From assembly GCF_000954115.1 (NCBI RefSeq), contig NZ_CP010797.1:3720001-3784000 (forward strand): 64,000 bases of DNA. Reading direction: 5' to 3'. A model generated the notes under the pieces. The model saw nothing but the letters and a program-made list of their open reading frames with translations, searched no databases and was not told the origin of the DNA. This stretch comes from Rhodococcus sp. B7740. GTDB taxonomy: Bacteria > Actinomycetota > Actinomycetes > Mycobacteriales > Mycobacteriaceae. The translations under genes and the position numbers were made by a program. Below are positions 8,706 through 16,298 of this stretch, piece after piece; position 1 is the first letter of the stretch; each line of letters opens with the position of its first letter.

Positions 8706-10763
8706 ATGAAGCCACTACCCTTGTTCGCGGTTCACGACGGAAGCTCCAAGCGATCGGCATTGACGTGCAAGTACAAGTGCGGCGATGCGTGTTTCCACGA
8801 GGTTCCCAACACCTCGAAGGGTGAATACTTCGGCGACATCGTCAAGACCGCGATGTCGCGGCGCGGAGTGATCAAGGGCGGTGCCATGGCGGTGCTCGCC
8901 GTCGGTGCCGGTAGCGCTCTCGCCGCGTGCTCGACCGACGAGCCCGCCGCCACCGGAAGCGCAACCTCCAGCGCGTCGGGTGCCGACACCCCGCCGGTCG
9001 ACGGCGTGGATTTCGTTGCGGTGGAACCGAACACCGAGGATGCCGTCGTGATACCCGAGGGCCACGAGCAGGCTGTCGTGATCCGCTGGGGCGATCCAGT
9101 CGTCGAGGGCGCTCCCGCGTTCGACTTCGACAACCAGACCGCTGCTGCGCAGGCGATGCAGTTCGGCTTCAACAACGACTTCGCCGGCCTGCTTCCGGTG
9201 GAGGGCACACCGAACGCGTTCCTGCTGGCGGTCAATCACGAGTACACCACCGAGCCGGCGATGTTCAAGGGCTACGACGCGGAGAAGCCGACGCGCGAGC
9301 AGTTCGACATTGCCCTCGCCGCACACGGCCTGACGGTGGTTCAGGTTCAGGGCGAGGCTGATTCGGGCAAGCTGACGCCGACGATGGGCCGATACAACCG
9401 TCGCATCACCGGGACGACGGAGTTCGTCGTCACCGGCCCGGCCGCGGGCAGCGACTTCCTCAAGACCAGCGCCGACCCGACGGGTACCCGCGTGCTCGGC
9501 ACGTTCAACAACTGCTCGGGTGGTCTGACGCCGTGGGGCACGGTGCTCTCCGGTGAGGAGAACTTCAACCAGTACTTCGGCAACGCGGAGTCGGTCACCG
9601 AGACCGTCGCCGCCGATCGCCTCGCCCGCTACGGCATCGAGGGCGCCGCCAGCGATCGCAAGTGGGAAACCTTCGACAAGCGCTTCGATCTCGCTCAGGA
9701 GCCCAACGAGGCCAACCGATTCGGCTACATCGTCGAGGTCAACCCGTGGGATCCGCAGTCGGCTCCGATCAAGCACACCGCGCTGGGACGATTCAAGCAC
9801 GAGGCCGCCACCATCCACGTCACCGACGACGGCACCGTCGTCGCCTACAGCGGTGACGACGAGCGGTTCGACTACATGTACAAGTTCGTCTCGAGCCGCA
9901 CGATGATGCCCGGCACCGGCGCGGCCGCGATGCGCAACAACCTGACGCTGCTGGACGCAGGCACGCTGTACGTCGCGACCCTCACCGGCGACACTCCCGA
10001 CGAGATCGACGGCTCGGGCACCCTGCCCGCCAACGGCGAGTTCCGCGGCACCGGAACGTGGATCCCTCTGCTCGAGACCGGCGAGGACGGCCGCGGCACG
10101 TCACTCGTCGACGGCATGTCGGCCGAGGAGGTCGCGGTGTTCACCCGCCAGGCGGGCGACAAGGTGGGCGCAACCAAGATGGACCGTCCGGAGGACTTCG
10201 AGCCCAACCCGGTGACCGGCAAGGTCTACGTCGCGCTGACCAACAACACCAACCGAGGCACCGAGGGCAAGGCCGCGGCCGACGAGGCCAACCCCCGCAA
10301 CGCCAACAAGAACGGCCAGGTGCTCGAGCTCGACGACGACCACGCGGGCACGTCGTTCACCTGGAACCTGCTGCTGGTGTGCGGTGACCCGAACGAGGCC
10401 GACACGTACTTCGGCGGCTTCGACAAGAGTCAGGTCAGCCCCATCTCGTGCCCCGACAACCTCGCCTTCGACTCGAAGGGCAACCTGTGGGTCTCCACCG
10501 ACGGCAACGCTCTCGACTCCAACGACGGCCTGTTCGCCGTGGTGCTCGACGGCCCGCGTCGTGGTGAGACTCGTCAGTTCCTGACGGTTCCCGCGGGCGG
10601 CGAGACCTGTGGTCCCATCGTCTCCGATGAACGGGTGGTGGTGTGCGTGCAGCACCCGGGCGAAAGCGACGACGCCACCGCCGACGCACCGATCTCGCAC
10701 TGGCCCGACGGCGGCGACACCCAGCCGCGGCCCTCCGTCGTCGCAGTGTGGAAGTCGGCGTAG
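8706..10763 (+). CDS. PhoX-family alkaline phosphatase (DUF839), Tat-exported
   Basis: 685 residues. It starts 'MKPLPLFAVHDGSSKRS', followed by a Cys-containing stretch 'CKYKCGDACFHEVPNTS' and then, unusually far in (about residue 50), a twin-arginine signal 'MSRRGVIKGG' with a hydrophobic core ending 'ALAAC', which also fits a lipobox. The body has PhoX features: 'NNCSGGLTPWGTVLSGEENF', 'KHEAATIHVTDDGTVVAYSG' and 'ISCPDNLAFDSKGNLWVSTD'. PhoX enzymes are iron/calcium-dependent phosphomonoesterases made under phosphate starvation. The start at 8706 matches the typical family N-terminus. The strong intrinsic terminator downstream makes it a single-gene unit. Confidence 0.9.
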   Translation: MKPLPLFAVHDGSSKRSALTCKYKCGDACFHEVPNTSKGEYFGDIVKTAMSRRGVIKGGAMAVLAVGAGSALAACSTDEPAATGSATSSASGADTPPVDGVDFVAVEPNTEDAVVIPEGHEQAVVIRWGDPVVEGAPAFDFDNQTAAAQAMQFGFNNDFAGLLPVEGTPNAFLLAVNHEYTTEPAMFKGYDAEKPTREQFDIALAAHGLTVVQVQGEADSGKLTPTMGRYNRRITGTTEFVVTGPAAGSDFLKTSADPTGTRVLGTFNNCSGGLTPWGTVLSGEENFNQYFGNAESVTETVAADRLARYGIEGAASDRKWETFDKRFDLAQEPNEANRFGYIVEVNPWDPQSAPIKHTALGRFKHEAATIHVTDDGTVVAYSGDDERFDYMYKFVSSRTMMPGTGAAAMRNNLTLLDAGTLYVATLTGDTPDEIDGSGTLPANGEFRGTGTWIPLLETGEDGRGTSLVDGMSAEEVAVFTRQAGDKVGATKMDRPEDFEPNPVTGKVYVALTNNTNRGTEGKAAADEANPRNANKNGQVLELDDDHAGTSFTWNLLLVCGDPNEADTYFGGFDKSQVSPISCPDNLAFDSKGNLWVSTDGNALDSNDGLFAVVLDGPRRGETRQFLTVPAGGETCGPIVSDERVVVCVQHPGESDDATADAPISHWPDGGDTQPRPSVVAVWKSA

Positions 10764-10791
10764 CAGTTCGGATCGACAGTGAACCGAAGGG

Positions 10792-10825
10792 GCCCGCAGT
10801 CGAGACAATCGACTGCGGGCTCTTT
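10792..10825 (+). terminator. Intrinsic terminator after the PhoX gene
   Basis: Perfect 12-bp stem GCCCGCAGTCGA / TCGACTGCGGGC with loop GACAA, followed by TCTTT. It lies between convergent genes and serves at least the plus-strand gene. Confidence 0.9.
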
Positions 10826-10867
10826 CGCACTACCGGTGTGGTTGCGAAGCCGACAGGTAGACGGGCG

Positions 10868-11611
10868 TCACCACCGAGCGAGTGCCCGCAGCGATTCAGG
10901 TGTGCCCGCGTAGTGATTGATGTCGGTACGTCCGTCGATTCCGGGAATGGTGCCGCGGTCGGTGAACTGCCAGAACAGCCAGTTCGTCCAGCCGCCGGGC
11001 AGCGGCCCCAGCTCGTCGTTGTAGTCGGCGATCCACAGCGGATAGTCGGCGAACTCGTGGGTGTCGGCCATCGCCGTCCGCCAGAAGTTCGGATACGTGT
11101 AGATGATCGGCTGACGGCCGGTCAGCGTCTGGACGGTATCGAGGTACCGGTGCGTCCAGTCGATGACCTCGGCAGGCGACCTCCCCTTCGCGTCTTCGAG
11201 GTCGAGCACCGGCGGCAGATCACCCGGGCCGTTGATGCCCAGCACCAGTGCCGAGTAGTACGCGCCCTGCAACTCGGGTGAGAGCGTCACATCGGCGTAG
11301 TGGTACGCCCCGCGCGCCACGTTCGCCGTGCGCATGACGATGGAATCCTCGACGAAGTACGGGTTGACGTAGTCCAGACCCTCGGTGGCCTTGACCATCG
11401 CGAATCCGTGGCCCGCCGCCTTGACGGCATGCCAATCGATCGCGGTGCCGTCGATGTGTTGCCACGACGAGACGTCCGGGCCCTGCGGAACGGCCGACGC
11501 GATCCCGGGAGCAGCACAGGCGATGACACCGGCCGAGAACAATCCGAACAGAGCACGTGAGGTGCGAGAGAAGACCACCCGGGTGAGATTAGGGGGCCGG
11601 GACCTGGGCAC
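10868..11611 (-). CDS. Secreted glycoside hydrolase family 25 lysozyme
   Basis: 247 residues. An N-terminal secretion signal ('LFGLFSAGVIACAAPGIASA') is followed by a full GH25 barrel: 'GPDVSSWQH' (first catalytic-side Asp), 'GFAMVKATEGLDYVNPYF', 'RGAYHYAD', 'LPPVLDLEDAKGRSPAEV' (the D-x-E pair), 'RQPIIYTYPNFW', 'YPLWIADYND' and 'WLFWQFTDRGTIPGIDGRTD'. These enzymes cut the MurNAc-GlcNAc bond of peptidoglycan (muramidase), here probably in wall remodelling or against other bacteria. There is no separate wall-binding domain. The start is GTG 11611. Confidence 0.93.
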   Translation of the reverse strand: MPRSRPPNLTRVVFSRTSRALFGLFSAGVIACAAPGIASAVPQGPDVSSWQHIDGTAIDWHAVKAAGHGFAMVKATEGLDYVNPYFVEDSIVMRTANVARGAYHYADVTLSPELQGAYYSALVLGINGPGDLPPVLDLEDAKGRSPAEVIDWTHRYLDTVQTLTGRQPIIYTYPNFWRTAMADTHEFADYPLWIADYNDELGPLPGGWTNWLFWQFTDRGTIPGIDGRTDINHYAGTPESLRALARW

Positions 11612-11773
11612 TCAATGGTGAACAGTCACTAATGCGATCGGTCCACAGACATGGTTGAGTCCTCGGTAATGAGACGTGGGTAACACTCACGCCGCCGACA
11701 GCGACATACCCAGAGTCGGCACGAACAAACCAATGCAAACACGAACTACATCTCTTGGCTCGGAGGCGCACCC

Positions 11774-12460
11774 ATGACTGTCGTGAACGATCTATCGCAT
11801 CTGGCTCTCACGGATCTCGACCCGTCCGACTATGCGGTGCCGACCATCGCGCCGATCCGAACCACCGGACACCTCGACCCCGTGTTCTGCATCCACCCGC
11901 TGGTGGGTCTGGTCGATTGCTACGCAGGCCTGGCACCTCACGTCGACGACGACCGCCCCATCTACGGCGTCCAGGTACCCGCGTCCGGTGAGCGCGCCGA
12001 ATCCCTCGCGGCACTGGCGGCGCAGTACGCCGACGACATCGTTCGCATCCAGACCGACGGCACCGTCCACCTCCTCGGCATGTCGTTCGGTGGCGTTCTC
12101 GCCCACGCCATCGCCGTCGAACTGCAGAACCGGGGCGTCACCGTCGGCGCACTGACGCTGCTGGACAGCGACCCTGTCCGGGCCCGCGCCGAGGGCGCAG
12201 ATCTGCTCGGAGCCATGGGTGACGAGATCGATCGCAGCCACGTCGAGGAATTGCTCGCCGTCGCGTCGCACAACGACGAACTCGTCCAGCGCCACCTGCC
12301 CGGCATCTACTTCGGCAACGTCCTGGCCGTCTCGTCCCTCGGTACCGACTCCGGTTCCGCGTGGCACCCCTTCGTCTGCGGCACCGTCGCCAAGTACCTC
12401 GTGCCCGACGCCACCTCGTTCGACGTCGTCGGCCCTCTCGTCGACAGCTACCTCGGCTGA
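11774..12460 (+). CDS. Thioesterase-domain protein (alpha/beta hydrolase), possible missing catalytic His
   Basis: 228 residues with the fold of the thioesterases that end polyketide and nonribosomal peptide synthases: 'DPVFCIHPLVGLVDCYAGL' near residue 35, 'RPIYGVQVPASGE' near 60, nucleophile elbow 'GMSFGG' near 103 and 'LTLLDSDP' near 130. The family's catalytic His normally lies near the C-terminus in a short G-x-H-x-x-M/L context. Here the matching stretch reads 'KYLVPDATSFDVVGPLVD' and has no His. It stands alone with no synthase next to it. The ribosome-binding site 'CGGAGG' supports the ATG at 11774. The 162-base gap before it, shared with the divergent lysozyme gene, holds both promoters. 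Role unknown. Confidence 0.72.
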   Translation: MTVVNDLSHLALTDLDPSDYAVPTIAPIRTTGHLDPVFCIHPLVGLVDCYAGLAPHVDDDRPIYGVQVPASGERAESLAALAAQYADDIVRIQTDGTVHLLGMSFGGVLAHAIAVELQNRGVTVGALTLLDSDPVRARAEGADLLGAMGDEIDRSHVEELLAVASHNDELVQRHLPGIYFGNVLAVSSLGTDSGSAWHPFVCGTVAKYLVPDATSFDVVGPLVDSYLG

Positions 12461-12469
12461 TCCTTCTCG

Positions 12470-13807
12470 CTACCCCAGCCAGTCCAGCACGGCCGCGGCC
12501 GTCCAGGATTGCTGCATGCTGCCGAGCGGCTTTCCGGTGAACGGCTCGTAGTACTCGGCGAAGCTGCCGTCGCTGGCCTGACGCAAGCCTTCGTCGCGCA
12601 ACGACAGTGACCGCTCCGACCACCCACGACGCGCGAACGCCCACGAGAACAGCCACGTCATCACCGGCCACACCGGCCCGCGCCAGTACTCACGGGCACG
12701 GAAATCCTTCGACACCGGGGACGTGGACGGCGGAACGGCATAGCGCAGATCCGGGTGCCCGCAGAACCGCGTGCCCTCGAAGATGCGGATCAAGTTTCGT
12801 TCCTGTTCGCGGGGCAGTCCGCCGCACAGCAACGGGGCGAACATCGCGATCGTCTCGGTACCGATCCACTGGCCCGTCCGCAGATCGAAGTCACGGGCCC
12901 CACCGGAGCGCGCATCCGTCGTCGCGATGACTCCCTTGCGGAACTTCTCCGCCCACGACCGCAACTCCCGAACATCGGAGTGGGGACGTGAATGGTCCTC
13001 GCCGATGGTCGCGAGCACATCGCATGCCACCGCGAAGATGGCGCTGACGAACACGTCCTCGACGGCGAAGCTCATCTTCGTCTTCAATGCATCGTCGTCG
13101 TACCCGACCTGCTTCATCTCCTCCACCAGCCAGATGTAGCGGTCGTACTCGAGATTGCTCGGCCGCTGGGAGGCGTCGGAGATCACCGCCTTGTCCTCTC
13201 GGAAGTACGGATCCATCTCTCCGGGAACCACATTCGCATAGGCCGAATCCCAGCGGGGCGAATTGTCCATCCCCGACTCCCAGCCGTGGAAGACCGCGAT
13301 CCGTCCGTTGTCGTCGACATCGCGGGCCTGAGCGAGCCAGCGATGCCACCGCACCAGATCACCCCAGCGGCGGTCGAGGAATTCCTCGGCGACGGCACGC
13401 GTCGTACGTCCGTGGCGCTTGGAATGATCGAGGATGCGCTGCACCGCGATCGCGTGCACCGGCGGTTGGGTGATCCCCGAGGTCTGCGGGCTCATCGGTG
13501 CGTGCGACGCGAGCGTGCCGGTCGCCCACCGCGCAGGACCGGGGAAGTAGCCGTCGACACCGTTGGCGAAGACGATGTGCGGGATCATCCCGTTCTTCCA
13601 CTGCGCGGAGAGCAAGGTGTCCATCTCCACCACGGCCCGCTCCACGCTCAGCGGAGCCAGCCCGACCGAGACGAACGCCGCATCCCAGCTCCACATGTGC
13701 GGATACAGTCGCGGGGCCGCGCTGGTCATGGTGCCCAGGTCGTTGCCCCTGAGCAGATATGCCGCGCGCGCCGCCAACTGCGTGGAAGTGAAACCTCGAT
13801 CGCCCAT
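12470..13807 (-). CDS. ggH: Glucosylglycerate hydrolase (GH63-like)
   Basis: 445 residues. It hydrolyses glucosylglycerate to glucose and glycerate, which in mycobacteria mobilises this compatible solute when nitrogen returns. The N-terminus 'TQLAARAAYLLRGNDLGTMT' and 'LYPHMWSWDAAFVSVGLA', followed by 'QWKNGMIPHIVFANGVDGYF', match the mycobacterial GgH type closely as I remember it. 'YWRGPVWPVMTWLFSWAFAR' near residue 385 is a family 63 (alpha/alpha)6-barrel segment. No signal peptide, so cytosolic. It is convergent with the thioesterase-like gene (9 bases apart) and divergent from the DinB gene across a palindrome. Confidence 0.85.
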   Translation of the reverse strand: MGDRGFTSTQLAARAAYLLRGNDLGTMTSAAPRLYPHMWSWDAAFVSVGLAPLSVERAVVEMDTLLSAQWKNGMIPHIVFANGVDGYFPGPARWATGTLASHAPMSPQTSGITQPPVHAIAVQRILDHSKRHGRTTRAVAEEFLDRRWGDLVRWHRWLAQARDVDDNGRIAVFHGWESGMDNSPRWDSAYANVVPGEMDPYFREDKAVISDASQRPSNLEYDRYIWLVEEMKQVGYDDDALKTKMSFAVEDVFVSAIFAVACDVLATIGEDHSRPHSDVRELRSWAEKFRKGVIATTDARSGGARDFDLRTGQWIGTETIAMFAPLLCGGLPREQERNLIRIFEGTRFCGHPDLRYAVPPSTSPVSKDFRAREYWRGPVWPVMTWLFSWAFARRGWSERSLSLRDEGLRQASDGSFAEYYEPFTGKPLGSMQQSWTAAAVLDWLG

Positions 13808-13848
13808 GCAGACAGTTTGCGTCCGCGCGCGTGATTCCGCTCGTTTGA

Positions 13849-13875
13849 AATCGAGGACCGAACATGTCCTCGATT
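13849..13875. promoter_or_regulatory. Perfect 10-bp inverted repeat between ggH and the DinB-like gene
   Basis: AATCGAGGAC and GTCCTCGATT flank a 7-base spacer, midway between the divergent starts at 13807 and 13917. A candidate operator for one or both genes. A hexamer TAGTGT close downstream could be the -10 of the plus-strand gene. Confidence 0.5.
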
Positions 13876-13916
13876 GTTTCTAGTGTGGGATTCACCAGCC
13901 CATCCAGGAGGAAACG

Positions 13917-14432
13917 ATGACCACCGAGAACACCGACATCACCAGAATGCTCGACGAACAGCGCGCGAACTTTCTCATCACCGTGCGCGGCATCAGCGAC
14001 GAGCAGGCGCGTACCCGCACGACCGCCAGCGAACTCACCCTCGGCGGACTGCTGCATCACGTGATCAGCAACGAACGGCACTGGATGAAGGTGATCGCCG
14101 AGCTCGACGACACGGCCGAGTTCGACATGGAGTCCGCCGGCGGCGAATACGTCATGGCGGACGACGAGACTGTCGCAGGGCTCATCACCGAGTGGGAAGA
14201 GGTGGCGCGCTCCACCACCGATGCCTTGGCGACGTTGGATCTGAATCTGTCCGTCCCGGTCCCGACGGCACCCTGGGCACCCGAACGCATCTGGCAGAGC
14301 GCACGATTCACGGTGCTGCACATCCTGCGCGAAATCTCGCAGCATGCAGGGCACGCGGACATCATTCGCGAGGAACTCGACGGAGCGAACACCACCCGGA
14401 CCTGGGCATCCGAGGCGGGGATGAGCTTCTAG
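13917..14432 (+). CDS. DinB-fold protein (DUF664 type)
   Basis: 171 residues, predicted four-helix bundle of the DinB/YfiT superfamily. It starts 'MLDEQRANFLITVRGISDEQ', then 'LTLGGLLHHVISNERHWMKV' (first metal-site His) and near the end 'VLHILREISQHAGHADIIRE' (H-x-x-H). The three His positions typical of metal-binding DinB proteins are present. Members act as thiol-dependent (often mycothiol) S-transferases, but the substrate of this one is unknown. 'AGGAGGAAACG' gives a strong ribosome-binding site. Confidence 0.8.
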   Translation: MTTENTDITRMLDEQRANFLITVRGISDEQARTRTTASELTLGGLLHHVISNERHWMKVIAELDDTAEFDMESAGGEYVMADDETVAGLITEWEEVARSTTDALATLDLNLSVPVPTAPWAPERIWQSARFTVLHILREISQHAGHADIIREELDGANTTRTWASEAGMSF

Positions 14433-14433
14433 A

Positions 14434-14439
14434 TAGTCT
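14434..14439 (+). promoter_or_regulatory. -10 hexamer TAGTCT, leaderless promoter
   Basis: TAGTCT ends 6 bases before the ATG at 14446 and lies just after the DinB stop codon. It predicts a leaderless SDR transcript. Confidence 0.55.
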
Positions 14440-14445
14440 GGCTTC

Positions 14446-15117
14446 ATGACTCGTACTGCGCTGGTGACCGGGGCAAGCCGTGGCCTCGGGGCCCATATCG
14501 CCCGATTGCTCGCCCCGGATCACCACGTCCTGCTCGGCGGACGATCGGCCGAGTCTCTCGAGGCCGTCTCGTCGGAACTGCCGGGAGCCACCCCGTGGCC
14601 GGTGGAACTGACCGATCCCGACGCGGTGGCCGCAGCCGCGTCGGGCATCGATTCTCTCGACGTGTTGGTGCACAACGCCGGAGTCGCAGCGCTGGGCACC
14701 GTCGAGGAGTCGACGGCGGAGGACTGGCGGCGACAGTACGAGGTGAACGTCATCGCCGTCGTCGAGCTGACTCGGCTGCTCCTACCCGCGCTGCGGAAGG
14801 CCAACGGCCATGTGGTGCTGATCAATTCGGGTGCCGGCATTCGCGCGAACCCGGGTTGGGGCGGCTACGCGGCGAGCAAGTTCGCCTTGCGCGCATTCGG
14901 TGATGCACTGCGACAGGAGGAGCCGACGCTTCGAGTGACCTCGGTTCATCCCGGACGGATCGACACCGAGATTCAGCGCGAGATCGTCGCACACGAGGGT
15001 GGGGAGTACGACGGCTCGAAGTTCCTGCAGCCCAGCACCGTTGCCCTCGCGGTGCGAAACGCCATCGATACCCCCGCCGATGCTCACCCCACGGAACTGG
15101 TGCTGCGCACCAGGTGA
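14446..15117 (+). CDS. Short-chain dehydrogenase/reductase (SDR)
   Basis: 223 residues, classical SDR. NAD(P)-binding 'TGASRGLGAHIA' at residues about 7-18, 'LDVLVHNAGVAALG' near 75, catalytic Ser in 'VVLINSGAGI' and 'YAASKFALRAFGDALRQE' near 140 (Tyr-x-x-x-Lys). 'SVHPGRIDTEIQRE' follows. The start is set by the leaderless promoter. The substrate is not predictable. A palindromic element begins at its stop codon. Confidence 0.9.
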   Translation: MTRTALVTGASRGLGAHIARLLAPDHHVLLGGRSAESLEAVSSELPGATPWPVELTDPDAVAAAASGIDSLDVLVHNAGVAALGTVEESTAEDWRRQYEVNVIAVVELTRLLLPALRKANGHVVLINSGAGIRANPGWGGYAASKFALRAFGDALRQEEPTLRVTSVHPGRIDTEIQREIVAHEGGEYDGSKFLQPSTVALAVRNAIDTPADAHPTELVLRTR

Positions 15118-15153
15118 GCGGAACTTCGTAGTAGGGGTCGAGTTTCCACTCAC
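15114..15153. repeat. Palindromic extragenic element, family B copy 1
   Basis: Starts on the SDR stop codon: GTGAGCGGAACTTCGTAGTA, then GGGGTCGAGTTTCCACTCAC. The ends (GTGAG-GGAA / TTCC-CTCAC) pair with one mismatch. The left part is nearly identical to the element at 37721-37755, which sits on another stop codon. Confidence 0.6.
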
Positions 15154-15370
15154 AACACAGGGTTTGGCGTTGATCTGTTAGTCCGTTGGTGGGATGAACT
15201 TGTACGGGCGTCGCGTACGTAAATTGCATTTTCCGTATCGGCTGACGCAGAACACCCCATCAGCACAGTTTTGTCTGCAGGCGTGTCGGCGACCTGCGCT
15301 ACGCTGCTGCTACCAGGCCGAACGACTGCAGTGAGCACTGCTGTGGGCATTCCTGACGAACGTCAGGCCG
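15154..15370. other. Gap without a recognised gene; left edge of lower-GC island
   Basis: Together with the flanking elements this gap runs from 15118 to 15557. I see no convincing coding frame here. A short hairpin CCTGACG-AA-CGTCAGG lies at about 15352-15367. Base composition falls visibly from here on compared with the left flank. Confidence 0.4.
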
Positions 15371-15535
15371 GTGACAGTCGACCCGGAGATCCCGCCAGCC
15401 GTGGCGAAGCGGATCGCTAGCGCCGTGCAGTCCTCCCGCTCCGAAGGAAGCCGCAAGACCTATGCGGCCACGCGCGGCGTGTTGGCAGATGCGAAGTTGG
15501 CCCCAGGTACCGTGCCAAGGGGCCAGAACTATTAG
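15371..15535 (+). pseudogene. Short frame, possible N-terminal remnant of a tyrosine recombinase
   Basis: 54 codons from GTG 15371 to TAG 15533-15535. 'RIASAVQSSRSEGSRKTYAA' recalls the SAM-like N-terminal domain of phage integrases (S-x-x-T-x-R-x-Y-x-x-x-W pattern), but the frame ends before any catalytic Arg/His/Tyr. It could be the scar of an integration event at the island edge, or chance. It ends 22 bases before the next gene. Confidence 0.25.
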
Positions 15536-15557
15536 GGTCGCGTGATGGAGGTCTTCC

Positions 15558-16298
15558 GTGGTTCATGCCCTTGAAATAGCTACCTCCACCCCTCGTATGG
15601 GGCGCAGGTTCGAGCCGGTACAAGAACGAGAGTTGCATCAAGACGCACTGACGGCGGTTCGTGGGCTGCCAGGTGCCACCCGCGGTCTCGTAGTTGTTCC
15701 GGAGTTTGCAGGTCCGCTCGGCATCCCCGACTTCACGGCGTTTGTAGGTGACGTCGATCGCCTCAGGCGGCGTCAAGCCCTTGATGTTCCCCCAGTGGTC
15801 AATGAACTCGACACGGGGATTGTCTCCGCCGCCTACGTCAGACGCGCAGCCGGAATGCAAGCTATCGCACATGCATTGGGCTGGCCCGTTGAGACCGTCG
15901 CACGGCGCACGAGAGGTTTGGTCAAGAACGGCGCTCTCATTGAGGTCGCAACGGGGCAATATGTGCGACCCGAGCAAGTCGAGCCAGGCGGGCGACTCTA
16001 CGCGGTTGAGGCCAAGGTCGACGATTGGCGGTCTGGGCTCCGTCAGGTCCGGACTTATCGGGTATGGGCGGATAGCTACGTCCTTGTGATGGGACAGCTG
16101 AGTACGCGGATCGAAGCCGCACTGTCGGCCGAAGTGAGGAAGGACCACGGTGGTCTCATGGTCTCCGGACGATGGGTTGTTCGTCCACGTTTGGGACATG
16201 CGCAACCACGGCGCAGAGTCCAAGCTTGGGAATTGTTTGCGGCCGCTACGCGCTCAGGACTAAACGACCCAGCCCTCACTCTGCGCGTACATGCGTAG
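15558..16298 (+). CDS. Unrecognised protein, winged-helix plus PD-(D/E)xK nuclease-like pattern
   Basis: 246 residues, no close family recognised. 'LGIPDFTAFVGDVDRL' (about 55-70) and later 'LYAVEAKVDDWRSGLRQVRT' (about 145-164), then 'DSYVLVMG', match the order of a PD-(D/E)xK core (strand Asp, E-x-K, helix). Between them, 'VRRAAGMQAIAHALGWPVET' and 'RTRGLVKNGALIEV' look like a helix-turn-helix/winged-helix insert. This suggests a DNA-binding or DNA-cutting protein, which is inference. The GTG at 15558 has GGAGG 8 bases upstream. Codon use is less GC-rich than in the flanks. Its last 39 bases overlap tail-to-tail with the barrel-like gene. Confidence 0.6.
   Translation: MVHALEIATSTPRMGRRFEPVQERELHQDALTAVRGLPGATRGLVVVPEFAGPLGIPDFTAFVGDVDRLRRRQALDVPPVVNELDTGIVSAAYVRRAAGMQAIAHALGWPVETVARRTRGLVKNGALIEVATGQYVRPEQVEPGGRLYAVEAKVDDWRSGLRQVRTYRVWADSYVLVMGQLSTRIEAALSAEVRKDHGGLMVSGRWVVRPRLGHAQPRRRVQAWELFAAATRSGLNDPALTLRVHA

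Noticed and set aside
15417..16223. 268-codon minus-strand frame
   Set aside because: It competes with the plus-strand gene at 15558-16298, which has a ribosome-binding site and protein-like motifs; the minus translation shows none.
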